Below are positions 38,925 to 50,929 of a stretch of DNA of 64,000 nucleotides, in pieces. Below the pieces are notes generated by a model. That model made no database searches and was not told the origin of the DNA. It saw only the letters and a program-made list of their open reading frames with translations. The DNA is from Epinephelus fuscoguttatus (taxonomy: Eukaryota > Chordata > Actinopteri > Perciformes > Serranidae). The stretch covers positions 16,631,035 through 16,695,034 of the forward strand of contig NC_064772.1 of assembly GCF_011397635.1 (NCBI RefSeq), in the 5' to 3' direction. The position numbers and the translations under genes are program-made. The stretch's first letter is position 1. Each line of letters opens with the position of its first letter.

Positions 38925-39075
38925 CCATAGGTGCAGAGGACTAGCCCCCCTCAATATTTTGAACATGTTCCCTTCAATGTAAACATTGAAGTAGTAGAAG
39001 ACTATTATTTTGATGAAAATAAAGACATTTCTAGCATACACTGATGCAGAAAAGGCACAAATTGGTGCAAAATTC
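38925..39075 (-). repeat. Dispersed repeat related to 29722-29998, reverse orientation
   Basis: It shares, in reverse complement, GCACCAATTTGTGC-like, ATAAAAGTC-like and TATTGAGGGGGG-like blocks with 29722-29998 (here CCCCCCTCAATATT, GATGAAAATAAAGAC, GGCACAAATTGGTGC). Confidence 0.5.
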
Positions 39076-39109
39076 ATCAGAATGCAAGAAATTAATGCTC
39101 AAAATTGTG

Positions 39110-39570
39110 TGGGTTATAACCCCCAAATCCTCCATTTCATATGCAACATATCCTCATGCAATGGTTGTGTGTGATAAATTACAAATATGCACATACAATG
39201 GTTCATGTGATATCGAACAAATGGCCGCTCCAATGATCACATTACAAAGGGAATGTAAAGTCAAGTACTCAACATAAAGTTACGTTTGGTTTAGGCAAGT
39301 AGAGTTTGTAGATTAGATTCAGGAAAAGAAACATGATAACAACATACTTTAAAATGAGACAAAGCTCATCTGGTGTCACACGGTTCTGGGGGAAAGTCCT
39401 GTGTTGTTTGACCCATCCACCACCCCGACCTGCCTCTTAACGTGGACTTTTGGTCTTAATACTATCTCTTTCTTTACTCCCCTCAGTGCATTGGTCAATG
39501 GTTACATGGGCTATACACGAATTACTGGCTCATGATTATGTGGGTTATATAAAAAAAATTTTCCCCTGTG
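39110..39570 (+). repeat. Dispersed repeat (family C), copy 1
   Basis: ATGGTTCATGTGATATC, ACATAAAGTTACGTTTGG, AGGAAAAGAAACATGATAAC, GTCCTGTGTTGTTTGACC, CATTGGTCA and CACGAATTACTGGCTCATGA recur in the same order at 43950-44395, about 4.8 kb away. The CCCATCCACCACCCC and AAAGTCC pieces are shared with family A, so the two families may be related. Confidence 0.7.
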
Positions 39571-40249
39571 TGTACGTACGAACAGTGCATGAAAACAGCC
39601 TGTCAAATGAGTCCCTCCTAATGTTGAAAATTAACCCTACGCCCTATAAATTTATTTAACAAACTACATGTAACGCGATTATTTTAAAAGCAACTACATG
39701 GAGTTTTTAACTGGTTATGAAACAGTCTCCATACTGATACCCTCTCATTCTCTTCCATTTATTACTAGCACGGAGGCGAGTAAAAAATTGGCCTGCGGTG
39801 GTAAAGCAAATTTGCATCTTTGCATTGGTTGGAATTCAACTTTGGTGAACTTTGATTGTTGAAATCGCAGCCTCATCCAATGGCAAAGACGTTTGTGTGA
39901 AGGAAACATTGAATGTTGCTGTATTTAACCAGTCAGTACTGTATGATATTGGCTATGGAAAATATAAACATAAGAGATGCTTCCTAGCTGGCAGTAAGTC
40001 AGGAGACAGGCACTGAATGTAAGAAAATGGAAAATGGACCAATGACATAATATTTGTGTGTTTATGTATTTATTGGCAAACTAGCTAATATTAGCTAGCA
40101 AGCTAGCTTTCCTGGTCTGTTACATTAAACACTGCCCACATTCAGCACGAATATCTTCTCAATAGGTGATGGTCACTCGTTCATTTGCTTGTGTGTGATT
40201 GTACCCTTAAGCGTATGAAATGTTGATAGGTGTATTTTTTTTACCTTTA

Positions 40250-40400
40250 AGCAGAGTCAGACCAGCTGTTTCCAGTCTTACTAAACTAAGCTAAGGTCCG
40301 TGCGAGCCTATAGCTCCGAGAAATGAGAGTGATATTGATCTGGTCATCTCAGCAGGAAAGCAAAATCATGCATTTCCCAAAACGTCTAACTATTCTATTA
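40250..40400 (+). repeat. Dispersed repeat (family B), copy 3
   Basis: It shares AGCTGTTTCCAGTCTTACTA, AACTAAGCTAAG, AATGAGAGTGATAT and GCATTTCCCAAAA with the copies at 34219 and 44420. The 5' GCCAGGCTAGC end is altered. Confidence 0.6.
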
Positions 40401-41867
40401 AAGAAGGTGAGGAATATGTAATTACTCATACTTTAATGAATGAAAGGCATGATTGACATAATTACATCAAAACAGATTTATAAAAAGAATCTATCCAATC
40501 ACATTTTAGCAACCAGTGTCAGCTGATCAGCATCCCTCCTGTGATTATTTCTATATGATAACATGGGAACCGCTCATGTCAGGAAACTCAGGGGGGAAAG
40601 TCCCTCCTGATATCATCACATACTGCATCCAGACAAAAGCCTGCTACTACCTACACTGACATGCTGCAGTGTGTGGAACAATGGGGACCCAAGAGGACGC
40701 TATCCGCAGCTGAAAAATGGCATCCAGATTTTCTGATCACTGCCCGTGGTGCGGACTTTGAACTTTGCAGTAATTGTTGCATTCTGTGCAGTGGCAGGTT
40801 CGGCTGTTTGGCTCGAAACCATCCAAAACATGTGTTATCGCTACAGGCTGTGGAGCATGGGGCCTTATCAGATGGCCTTGTGGCCTTACAATAACACAGG
40901 CTCTATCATGCCTTAGCAGACCCGTATCTGGCAACGGTGTCACAAAATAACAATAAATATACAACCTGCAAGCCATGCATATAATGTTAGCACACATGCA
41001 TTTCATTAAATCTGAGATGACATACTGAGAAAACACACCAAACTGAGGAAGATTTTAAATGAGTGTTTGTATGATTTTACTTTATACTGAAATCCAAACC
41101 CAAGAATTATTTTATTCTTTAAGGATATTCAATAAAAGAAATCAAGATTCTGTCAGCTTGAGCATGATTCTGCACATTTTTACCACAAACCATGCTCCAC
41201 AGCCTCAGCCTCGTGCGGGCTCCTCCTCACCTTGCTGTGTTATAAGGCACAGATTTACAGAGTAAATCAAAGCAGACTATTTCCTCAGCTCAGAGGAAAA
41301 CCCCTCAGAGGAGAATGAGTTGATAAAGTCCCAGTGTGCCCACGGCTTCCTCTCAGATAAATAAATACATAAATAAAAACACGCCTGGCCACTTCAGATT
41401 TATTGTTCCTCTGTAGGCTGTGAAGTAGAGGCTATATTGTTTATAATAAATAAGCCCATTAACAGATTTAGCCCAGGTGGGTGACATGGCCTCTGTGATA
41501 TCCCTTAACCCCCTACAGGCACCTAAACCCCAGCGGGGCCACAATACTTCCATTTAAGGCAGTGATGGCCAAGGAAAAGGGGGCTTCAGAGGTTAGTGTT
41601 GGTTTGACTGGGCTGAGACCGTGTCACGTTTTCTGGAGTGATAAGAGCCGGAGCAGGAAGCTGTGAGAGGGCAGGAAGGAAGAGAGCTTAGGTCTGGAAG
41701 GAGAGAGGGGAGCTGTGGAGACGGAGGATGAGGGTGAAAGAGAGTGGAGCAGCAAAAACAAGAAATCTTTAAGAAATCAAACATGATAGACGGAAATGCA
41801 GAAAATCCTCAATACGTGCAGCTGTATGTGGTGTTTGAGGTGTGTGCTCTCTGCACGGTGCTTTATG

Positions 41868-41910
41868 TATGCATGCATGCATGCAGGCAGGAGGGAGGGA
41901 GGGAGAGAGG
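41868..41910 (+). repeat. TGCA tetranucleotide array followed by GGGA array
   Basis: TATGCATGCATGCATGCA runs into GGCAGGAGGGAGGGAGGGAG and AGAGGGGGGG, giving an alternating palindromic repeat and then a purine-only tract. Confidence 0.9.
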
Positions 41911-43009
41911 GGGGGCCGAGCTCTGCTGGGAAACGCAGAGGGAACCTGGGGTCCAGGGGGAAGTGAGTGGATGACTAAATTTGGTCTGAAAGGCCACACG
42001 AACATACACCTGCTTCCCGCAATCAAACAGGCTACACAATGATGACGATATCAAGCATCGGGCTTTTGTCTGTTAACACCAGACTGAGTAGTACACCAAG
42101 ACGAAAGTGCTGATCTGCTGCCTTCACTAAAATCTGCACAAAATGAAAGAGTAAAAACAAGTGGAGCTCAAAGGGTTTCTGATTCTGAGTTGTGCACCAG
42201 CAGCCGTGTAGTTTTGTGCACGTTTGCACCACATATTGCCTTTTTGTCCTGTGTCTGTTTCTTGTTTCACTTTCAATAATGATTTTGGTGTCTTTGTATG
42301 AATTGTTGAAATCAAAGGAGGGACTGTGATTAAGCCCTCCTGTCCTCTCTTATCACTTGCACATTTCTTTTGTGTGTGTGCGTGTAAATACCACATGCAA
42401 ATAGTAAAAAGAAAAAGTATGTGGATGCATGAACCCAAAACAGGATTGCAAAATGCACTGCTTTTGTTCAAGGGCGAAAATCATGACAATACAGGGAAGA
42501 GAGAATCAGACTTTCATCAGAAGAGGGAGAAAAAAAAAGCATGTGTGTTCTCTCTTGCAGTTACTTGATGAGAAGACTAATGGTAAACGGTAAATAGCAG
42601 CTCAGTGTTACCAACCCTCTTCAATGAAAGGAGGTAGCACCAGCTCCAAAAGCCACTTAAAATCACAGGATTACTTCATATATGCTTTTGCATGTTGGTG
42701 GCATCATTGCACATAATGGAAGCATTAAAACTTTGCTGAATTAGATTCCATAGAGTAATCTTCAAGACAACATTTGAATGGAATAAGAACTATTGGCACC
42801 ACTTTCATGCACAACTGAACTACCATGGCAAGTGGCGTCTCTTCTCTTCCGGCCTGTCCCACATCTACCACACAGCGCAAGAGGAGAGAGGTGGAGACAC
42901 CTTGGGATGATGGCGGAGGAGCCGATAATTTAACAGCATGCATGGGAGCAAATTACAATCTAATGTATTGATCTCTTTTTTCTCTTGAAATCGCTTAATT
43001 TGTCACTAG

Positions 43010-43322
43010 TTGCTTTGGACCTACAATTGTATAGCACCTTTCTAGTCTTCCGATCACTCAAAACGCTTTTTACGCTACGAGTCACATTCACCCATTCATA
43101 CAGACATTCATATACTGGTGGTTGAGGCTACCCTACAGGGTGCCACCTGCTGCTCAGTTTTTAACACACTCACACACTGATGGAACAGTCATCAGGAGCA
43201 ATTTGGGGTTCAGTATCTTGCTTAAGGAAACTTCGACATAGGGACTGGAGGAGCCGCAGATCAAACCGCTGATCTTCTGATTAGTGGACAACCTGCTCTA
43301 CGTCGTGAGCTACAGCAGCTTT
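43010..43322 (-). mobile_element. tRNA-derived SINE, near full length (minus orientation)
   Basis: The minus strand starts AGCTGCTGTAGCTCACGACG then TAGAGCAGG (A-box region) and GCGGTTTGATCTGC (decayed B box). It continues through CCAAATTGCTCCTGATG and GGTGGCACCC, and ends GACTAGAAAGGTGCTATACA, an L2-like 3' tail. This is the layout of common percomorph tRNA SINEs that share a tail with L2-type LINEs. Confidence 0.75.
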
Positions 43323-43929
43323 TTAGAAATGAAGTTGCTAAAAGGGTCAAAAGGTTGCTAAATCTAGTGAGAAAGTTGCCAAGTTGGCAACAATGTAGCA
43401 GCCAGTTAGCTTAGCATAAAGACAGTAAATCTGGCCCCCAGGAGCAGAACCAGGCTTTGGAGCCACTGTGACATAGTGGCCAAACCAACTAAATCTTCTG
43501 GGTCCGTCACATGATGCCATTTGCACCCAAACAGACTTTTTCCCAGACTTACATTGTGAAAGAGACGTCTATGAATCAGTGGATACATTTTTTTGAGCGT
43601 CACAACCCTCTGCAAAATGACTTGTTGGTCTATTGGGATTTGATCCATGCGGTCCTGTAACATTTTTAAAGTCTAGATGAGCAGCGTGATTAAATCATTT
43701 TATCCCTATTCCATTCCACTAAAAGGTAGCCGCTCAACCAGTGGAGCATGCTTGCTTTACAGGCTCCATGATATGGTCATTTCAAACCTTGAAAGTCAAA
43801 CTTTTTTGACTTCATGCACCACTGAGCAATGTTCTTGAACAGGACCCCGCCTCCAATGCTGCGTCCACATCGCTTTATACATCCATGCCGGAAACAGGGA
43901 AAACAGCTAGCTGAGCTTTAGAGCTGCTG

Positions 43930-44395
43930 GCTGGTCAATTTAGCCTTGTACAATGGTTCATATGATATCTCCAGAAAATGCACATACAGTGGTTTGTATG
44001 ATATTCAGTGGATTAGCACTCCACAGATGACGTTACATACACAACATAAAGTGATGTACGTTAGAGTTAGGCGAGTAAAGTTACATGGTTTGGTTTAGGA
44101 AAAGAAACATGGTGACAACATATCTTAAAATAACTGAAAGTTCACATGGTTTCACGTGGTTTTAACCAATGGTGTCTGAGGGGAATGTCCTGTTTTGGAA
44201 AGTTTTGTGACCACCAACCTGCCTCCTTACATGGACTACTTACTTCTTTACTCTCATCAGTACATTGGTCACATGATTGCAGCCTTCCTGATCATGTGGG
44301 TCACACGAATTACTGGCTCATGATCACATGTGGTGCATTACTTTTCATAAGTATACGTACAAACAGTGCATGTGTACAGTCTAGGTTGGTGGATC
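43930..44395 (+). repeat. Dispersed repeat (family C), copy 2
   Basis: Same block order as 39110-39570 (ATGGTTCATATGATATC, ACATAAAGTGATGTACG, AGGAAAAGAAACATGGTGAC, CACGAATTACTGGCTCATGA, GTACAAACAGTGCATG). An extra repeat of GGTTTGTATGATATTC lies inside. Confidence 0.7.
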
Positions 44396-44419
44396 ATGTT
44401 ATCTTTGGGTAGCAAACCT

Positions 44420-44570
44420 GCCAGGCTAGCTGTTTCCCCCTGTTTCCAGTCTTTATGCTAAGCTAAGATAACCAGCTAACTGCTAGCTGTTGCTCCATAT
44501 CTTTTGGCTATATTACAGTAAGATTGTCTCATCTAACTCTCGGCAAGAAAGGGAATGAGTATATTTCCGA
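44420..44570 (+). repeat. Dispersed repeat (family B), copy 4
   Basis: GCCAGGCTAGCTGTTTCCCC then CTGTTTCCAGTCTTTATGCT and AAGCTAAGATAACC. It directly follows the family C copy. Confidence 0.7.
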
Positions 44571-47217
44571 AAATTATGACAGCTGACAAATGTATTGTGC
44601 AAATACTTAAACAAAAACCTTAACAAGGCCACAGGACGCAAACGCAAGCATGCAAAAAATATTTCTCGTACACCGTTCGTTCATTCTTCCTACCAGATTT
44701 GTTGAGGGACAAAGTTCATGCAAAATACAGAGAAAAGAGAAATCAGACTGTCATAACACAATGAACAAACTTTAAATTGATTGAAACTATTTGGTTGAAG
44801 TTTGAATTCATCAAAGGTGAACACACATTCTGAGTTTTGACTGAGCACCAAGTGGACTTTGGCCGTTGGAGAGCTCCCAGGTGATAATATCAGCAGCTCA
44901 GTTCCACCACACACTCATCTTTTCCCCTTTTTAATCAATCTGTTCATCTAAAAAGGATTTCTCTATTTTGAGATTTTAATCCAGTGTCTGAGTTAATCTC
45001 TGAAACTCAGGGATTGGAGGAGGGGACGGACGGGGGCATCAAAGCCACTCAACTTCAGCCCTGCTCTCACAATTACACCCACAAGGCATCAAGGCAACCA
45101 ATAAATCACGCTGCCATAATGCCTCTTGGAAAATTAATTTTTTGAGGCTTGGGACTCGGTCATGTAGGTCAGATAGTCGGCACTGGTTTGCTCGTTTTCC
45201 AGGCATTTTTCAGTCAGATTAAAACATGGAGGGAAACAAGTGTAAATGATGGTCAAGCCTGTGTCAGGCTGTTTTACTGAAAACAACAGATCAGCTGGAA
45301 ACTGTGAGGTTTAACCTTCAGTCTAAAATAGTGAGAGTATATATGCAGCATTCTTCATACTGCATGTGGATATTTAAGGGATTTGCAGCCTGTCTGACAT
45401 TACAAAATAAATGTTTATCCACAAGTTCTGCTTTACTGTGTTTTACAGATGGATTATGAATCAGTACAACAGAGGGAGCCCTCCATTGGAAGTCAACGGT
45501 ATCACACACAAACCTGGAAGCTTTACTGCTCATTCCCACAGCTCCTAATGACACAGTATGCATTGGATAAATCTGCACACATGCTCTGTCTCAGTATCAG
45601 GTTGGTATAACTTAATTCTAACATTTTAATTGTAAACTCCAATGAGTTCCCTTTCAGGAAAGATCATGCCTGTGATCAGAAGAACAGGAACCTTTTTCAT
45701 GTTCGGGCTTCTGCAGAAAAACGTGGACTTTGATGGCAGAAAATGACAACGTGGACATAAAATACACATAAGACAAAGCACTTTTAGGTGCAAGAATAAA
45801 GCTGCACTCCTGCCTAGAGTATACACACATTTTATTTTCATGTAATAGCGTAAACCTCTTATTTTCCCACCACTTCAGGATGGATTTCAATATTTCCTGC
45901 CTTTTCCATATTATCAGGTTGCCCCTCTTTCACCTATATATTGTAAATAAAAACAATTTCTTTAATATAACAGACGAGGGCTTTTCCACTGAACAGCCTG
46001 CAGCATTTTGGCAGCTTTCAGACCTGTAAAATCTCTTTTTTTGAGACCATAATAATGCAAGCTGAGGGTTTATTCAATCGATATTTGACAGATTGGACAG
46101 ATTTCCTGCCTAAAATGTTAAGATATATGCTGCTATCCAAATTGCATACTTTCTCTTTTTCTCTTTTTTTTCTTGAAATTTTGCACTATAGACTGTGATG
46201 GATATACAAACAAGGTGGTCAGAGTTTAAGGCACAGTGTTATGACAAGTAGTATGTCCAAATTATGTGCATGACAGTACGTATCTGTAAAGGCAGCTGCA
46301 CTACCTACTAAAAGCAAAAAGAAAAGTATTTGGAACGGAGTGCATATTGTGCTTGGCAGGAGGGATGAGCGAGTTCACCATTACCTGTATCTGTGTCTTC
46401 ATCTGTTTGACTAAATTTTCTGTATTTGTACTTGGATACTTGTTTCATCCAAGTATTCAGCTCAACCCTACTTGGCATTTTCCAAGACATAAACACAAAC
46501 TGGCCTCACCAAGCTGTGTGATGTGGAATGAAATGCCCCAATACAACATAGTGGAGCATAGTTCACAATTTGTAGACAACAGCAACTTCACCTGGTGTGA
46601 TGTACAAGAATAATTTGAATGCACTTTCAACATTCTCACTGTACTGAATCACACCAGGTGAGAGCTACTGTACAAACAGAAGACGTTGCAGAAATGATCT
46701 GATGTGATGACTGTGCTGTTTGAGCCTAATTCATTATCATGATTAAACGGGGGGAAAACTCATGTCTTCGTATCAGATTTAACATTTCATTGGTTGTGTT
46801 TGAAGTGGACCCGGGACAGAGCCAGAGTGTCTGGCCTCTACTTGCCCTCTGAGGTCTTTATTAGAGGACTATTACTGTAAAGCTGCTATCAGCTATTGAA
46901 GGAGAGGGGGGTCTCCCTGGCTGCCACTAAGCAGTAAATAAATATGAGCCTATTGTATTCTTGTAGCCTCACTGTCCTTGCTCCTCCATGCTGAGTAAAC
47001 GCTCATATACAATAGGAGGCCGGACTGCCTTGTCATTCTTGATCCCACTAGATTGCTCCTCCAGGTCCTCTGCCTGGGAAAGTGGCAGCAGAGGAAGGAG
47101 GAAGCAATGAAACGAAAAGGGCATCTGAGAGAATATGTTAATGTGTCGCATCCCAGAAATTAAATCTGAGGACTGACGTGATATTAAACAATCCCGATCG
47201 TGTATTCATTTTGACAT
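44571..47217. other. Intergenic; no gene seen
   Basis: Mostly unique sequence. 44940-45190 and 46780-47000 are repeat-poor and moderately GC-rich, without coding frames. 46350-46500 has ACCTGTATCTGTGTCTTCAT and CAAGTATTCAGCTCAACCCT, resembling a decayed dispersed repeat. Confidence 0.5.
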
Positions 47218-47312
47218 CAGAGGTGGAAAGTAACTGAGTGCATTTACTCAAGTACTTTTTCAAGGTACTTGTATTTTACTATATTTCAGTTTTCTGATAC
47301 TGAATACTACAC
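47218..47312 (+). repeat. Dispersed repeat fragment (AAGTAACTGAGTGCATTTAC type)
   Basis: AAAGTAACTGAGTGCATTTA then CTCAAGTACTTTTTCAAGGT and ACTTGTATTTTACT. From memory this is one of the commonest short repeats in percomorph genomes. Confidence 0.6.
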
Positions 47313-47767
47313 TACAAAACAAAAAGAAATCACTATTATTGGATTGGTTTTCTTTTCTTAAAACAAATGAAAAAAGTGACATAATTTCAACCTGTTTTAA
47401 TAGAGGTCAATGGGTTTTGTGAATTTTCTAGGATAAGGTGTCATTTTTCCTATGATTTTACAGCACCTCTTATTCTATTTACTTTTAACATTCTCATAAA
47501 CAGATATTTAAAGGAAAAACACTGAAACAATCTGACGTGAATGGTAGATTTTTTTTACCTATTATTTTAACAATTAACAACTACTAGGAATTGAATTAAT
47601 GATAATCACTAAGACTGATTTCTTAAAGTGAAAAATATAATATGACCAACTACAACATTAAAATGGTGTTTACGGATGATTTCACAAGTAATAAATGAAG
47701 CAATTTTACTAAAAGGACTATAACTTTGGATACCTCCGTACATTTTGGTGATAATACATGTTTACTT

Positions 47768-47962
47768 TTACTTTTTTTTTTAAAGATATTTTTTGAGGCA
47801 TTTTTAGCCTTTAATGGATAGGACAGACAAGTGTGAAGGGGGGAAGAGAGAGAAAGGGAGTGACATGCAGCAAAAGGCCACGGGCTAGAGTTGAGCCCAG
47901 GCCGCTGTGGCAACAGCTTTGTACATGGGGTGCCTGCTCTACCACTAAGCCACCGACACCCT
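47768..47962 (-). mobile_element. tRNA-derived SINE-like element (minus orientation)
   Basis: The minus strand starts GGGTGTCGGTGGCTTAGTGG then TAGAGCAGG, an exact A box (TGGCTTAGTGG, 47952-47942). GCTCAACTC follows at 47896-47888 as a near B box, then CGTGGCCTTTTGCTGCATGT and a purine/pyrimidine-rich stretch. The plus strand begins with a T run and GCATTTTTAGCCTTT. I recognise the GACATGCAGCAAAAGGCC block as a widespread fish repeat. Confidence 0.7.
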
Positions 47963-48081
47963 GTGTATACTTTAACTTAAATTGAGACTTTGAAATGTAA
48001 TTTTTGCACTAAGAAATAAAGCATTATTTCTCTTTCAAATGAAAAGCTGAGTTCATAAGAAATGAAAGACACACAGATTTA

Positions 48082-48720
48082 GGACCCTGACACACCAAGC
48101 CGACACCAAGCCATAGGCCAGTGGTCAGTCTTACAGTAGTCAGAGAGTGTCTGTCACCCTAGTATTTGTATTGTGTCCCACACAGCTGGCACCATAGTCA
48201 GCCCTTTTGCCTGCTTTCTGGCTTATACAGCGTGTTGAATCAACATCAAAGCCAGTGGAGCCCGTCAGTGAGAGAAATCACTCTAATTGGCAGTTCAGCT
48301 TAGTGCACGAGAAGAGAAATGGAAGTGTTGAAAGTAAACTAACAGCTTAAGTCAAGAGGGTGCGAGATCGAAACAAACTTGTTATATAAGATAAGATTTT
48401 ATTTTTCAGCCAGTGAGTTCTTTAGCAGAAATGGTTTGTAATAGTTTGTGGTCGTGTTCATTGCGACATGGTAAATATCCTTTGTTCTTTTAACATTGGG
48501 TCGTGTTATGAAGGTGCTAACTGGATAATTAGCGTCTTGAATCCATCCTGTCATTCTTCCTGTTTCCCTTTTTGAATGACGAATACAGACAACCTCTGCC
48601 TGCTGGTATGGAGAGTTATTTCCTCTCACGCAGGCGCAGAACATACATGCTAGTTGGCCGCTGACTGTAGTCTTTGCGGTGTGTTCAAGTGCAACTTTTT
48701 GAGTGAAACACAGACATTGT
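48082..48720 (+). repeat. Possible non-autonomous DNA element (GACACACCAAGCCGAC... type)
   Basis: The left end AGGACCCTGACACACCAAGC resembles, from memory, the end of a dispersed fish element. A loosely complementary block (GGCCGCTGACTGTAGTC then TTTGCGGTGTGTTCAAGTGC) lies near 48655-48700. The interior is decayed, so type and right boundary are uncertain. Confidence 0.4.
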
Positions 48721-50929
48721 GAGGCGATGCAACAGTAGACCTTCATTGTCACGAGTTATTTGATGTCAGTTTGGTTTGTCTGTGCCTTTACGTGGTTTAG
48801 TGTGACTGGCAGCTTATGTTAGCAAACTTTAGCTAGATAACCGACATTACTGACTCAGTTCACTGATTTAAAACTATTTTCCACTTCTGCTACTGCTATG
48901 TTAGCAATTATTATTATCCCATAATTGCCGAAGTTGGAAAAACTGTCAAGACCTAGATTCAAGATTTGTTTGCTTGTAATGGAGTGTTTTTACAGTGGGT
49001 CATTCGTCCACCACTTGTTGATGGTTTATGTGCAGCAGTCATTTGTTTTTACTGCAAAGAAAGAAATTGAAAGTTGTGGAGGTTTCGGGCCACCTCAGGC
49101 TGCCTGGTGGAGCTTCCTCCTCAGTTTCTCCACAGGAAGAGTGCTGACAAGGCTGCATAAAGTTACTTGCATGGAAGCAGAAGCGAGGCCTTGAGTGAGG
49201 AGGGGTGCGCAGTGTCGTCCTCATGGGACTGCATTATTCAGGCCTGCCCCTGCCCTGCGAGCCGGGGCATGAGGCTGCCAATATGAGGCACAGGCGGGCG
49301 CTGCCGTCCTGTAATCACCGATGACATACATGAAGTAGTTTTCCAGATCGGTTTTCCTGTCCCTCCAGCTGCGAGTGGGGCAAATAGCACAGGAAGAATA
49401 ACACAAGTTGCAGCCAGGCTCAGGGAATGTGGCCTTAACAAACACAGCACAAGTATAAAAAAGTTAAAAGGCACACTGCTCTCCTCCTGAGAGCCTCTGA
49501 GCAAGGGAAGTGAGGCTACGTCCTGAGAGAAGGTCCCACCTTCCTCAACACCCACACAGACTCAACAATAACCTGCCAATCAAACCAAATACTGTTTACT
49601 CTGCATTACCTGTCAGGGCCTCAAATCAAGACCACTTTTCTGACATGTTATCTTGTATGTATTATGACTCAGATTTATCTTGATCTCAGCAGCTTCTGGG
49701 TGTTGAATCAGCTTTTTCCTGCGTATCTTAATATCTGCAGAGAAATCTTTAACCACGAGTAAAGTCAGACACCTGCATAGACTTGGAGTGAATTAGTCAG
49801 TTTTGCTCTTGAAACAGACATAATTTGCCCCCTGGCTTTACTCTATCTCAAACACCTAAGCCTGGTTTTGTGATGTTATTTTAACTTTATTTCTGACATG
49901 AGCTTTAATATCACTCCACTGTTTCCCATCCTTTTTACAGTGTGACACATTTAGAGGAAGCTTGTGACCAGCCGTCACCACTTTCATATGTCTACTGGTT
50001 GTGATCAGTTCAACCTAAGACAGATTTATTTCCCTTGTTTTATTTCAATGCCTTTAAAGGTCTGACATGGTGTATTTTTCTGGTTACTCACAAGAGAAAA
50101 GCAAAAATTAGAGGTAAGTCTGAGAAAAATATGTTCTTATCTGCTTTCCCAACATGCCAACCATCTCATGACCCCTCAGATAAATCTCCCGTCAGATTGT
50201 GAAGACAAGATGTTAAATTCAAGCTTTTTCCCACCGTATCAGAGCATTATAACCAAAGTGATTTTACAGTAGCAGCTTAGCACACAATGTGCTGCTCTCA
50301 GGTGCTACCAGTTTGCTGTATGCACACAGTGTGCTACCTGCTGAGGGGCCTGGTGAGCTGTTAGGATTTTACCTTGTTAAGTCAATCAGCAGAGGTGTTA
50401 AAGACGCCACGTCAACACAAACTAACAGGTGTCCACTGACAAGGCTGAGGTGACGGATCGACTGTAACTTCAACACAGAGCCACCGGTGCTGTCACTGTA
50501 TGATAATTATGTGAAGTTAACATGCACATGCTCACATTACATGTAAATTTCAAACAGCTGCATACAAGTCATTATGTTGTTGTATAAATTTACAATTATA
50601 TAAATGCACAATTATATTATTATGGCTAGACTACTATGAGAGTTCATGTCAGTGTTAGTGGCTCTGTCGATCATGCTCTTTATTAGATTTGGGGAAGTTA
50701 TAATTTCAGATAGCCCAGCCAATTCTACACAAGATAGGCCTATTGTTATCTGACAAAATCATAGTTTAGTCGTCATGATAACACCTTATGGTAATTTTAA
50801 AACGTAACATAGCCTACAATTTGAAAATACGAACAATGTCATAAATCTAACCTCTTTCTTGTCAAAGTATGAAAGCTCTACACTATAATACAAAAACCAA
50901 TTCTGTTATGTATTTCCACACTCATTTTA
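48721..50929. other. Intergenic; no gene seen
   Basis: Unique sequence. Around 49060-49560 is a GC-richer patch with overlapping frames on both strands, none of which has a family signature. Confidence 0.5.

Larger units (their letters stand above)
37278..43009. other. Intergenic; repeats and unique sequence, no gene seen
   Basis: It contains family B copies (38770-38894 minus, 40250-40400 plus), a reverse copy of the 29722 repeat (38925-39075), a family C copy (39110-39570) and a TGCA/GGGA simple repeat (41868-41910). The remaining sequence holds only short frames without family signatures. Confidence 0.5.

Noticed and set aside
41868..41910. TGCA run as a protein-binding palindrome cluster
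   Set aside because: It is a simple tetranucleotide repeat followed by a GGGA tract; slippage explains it.
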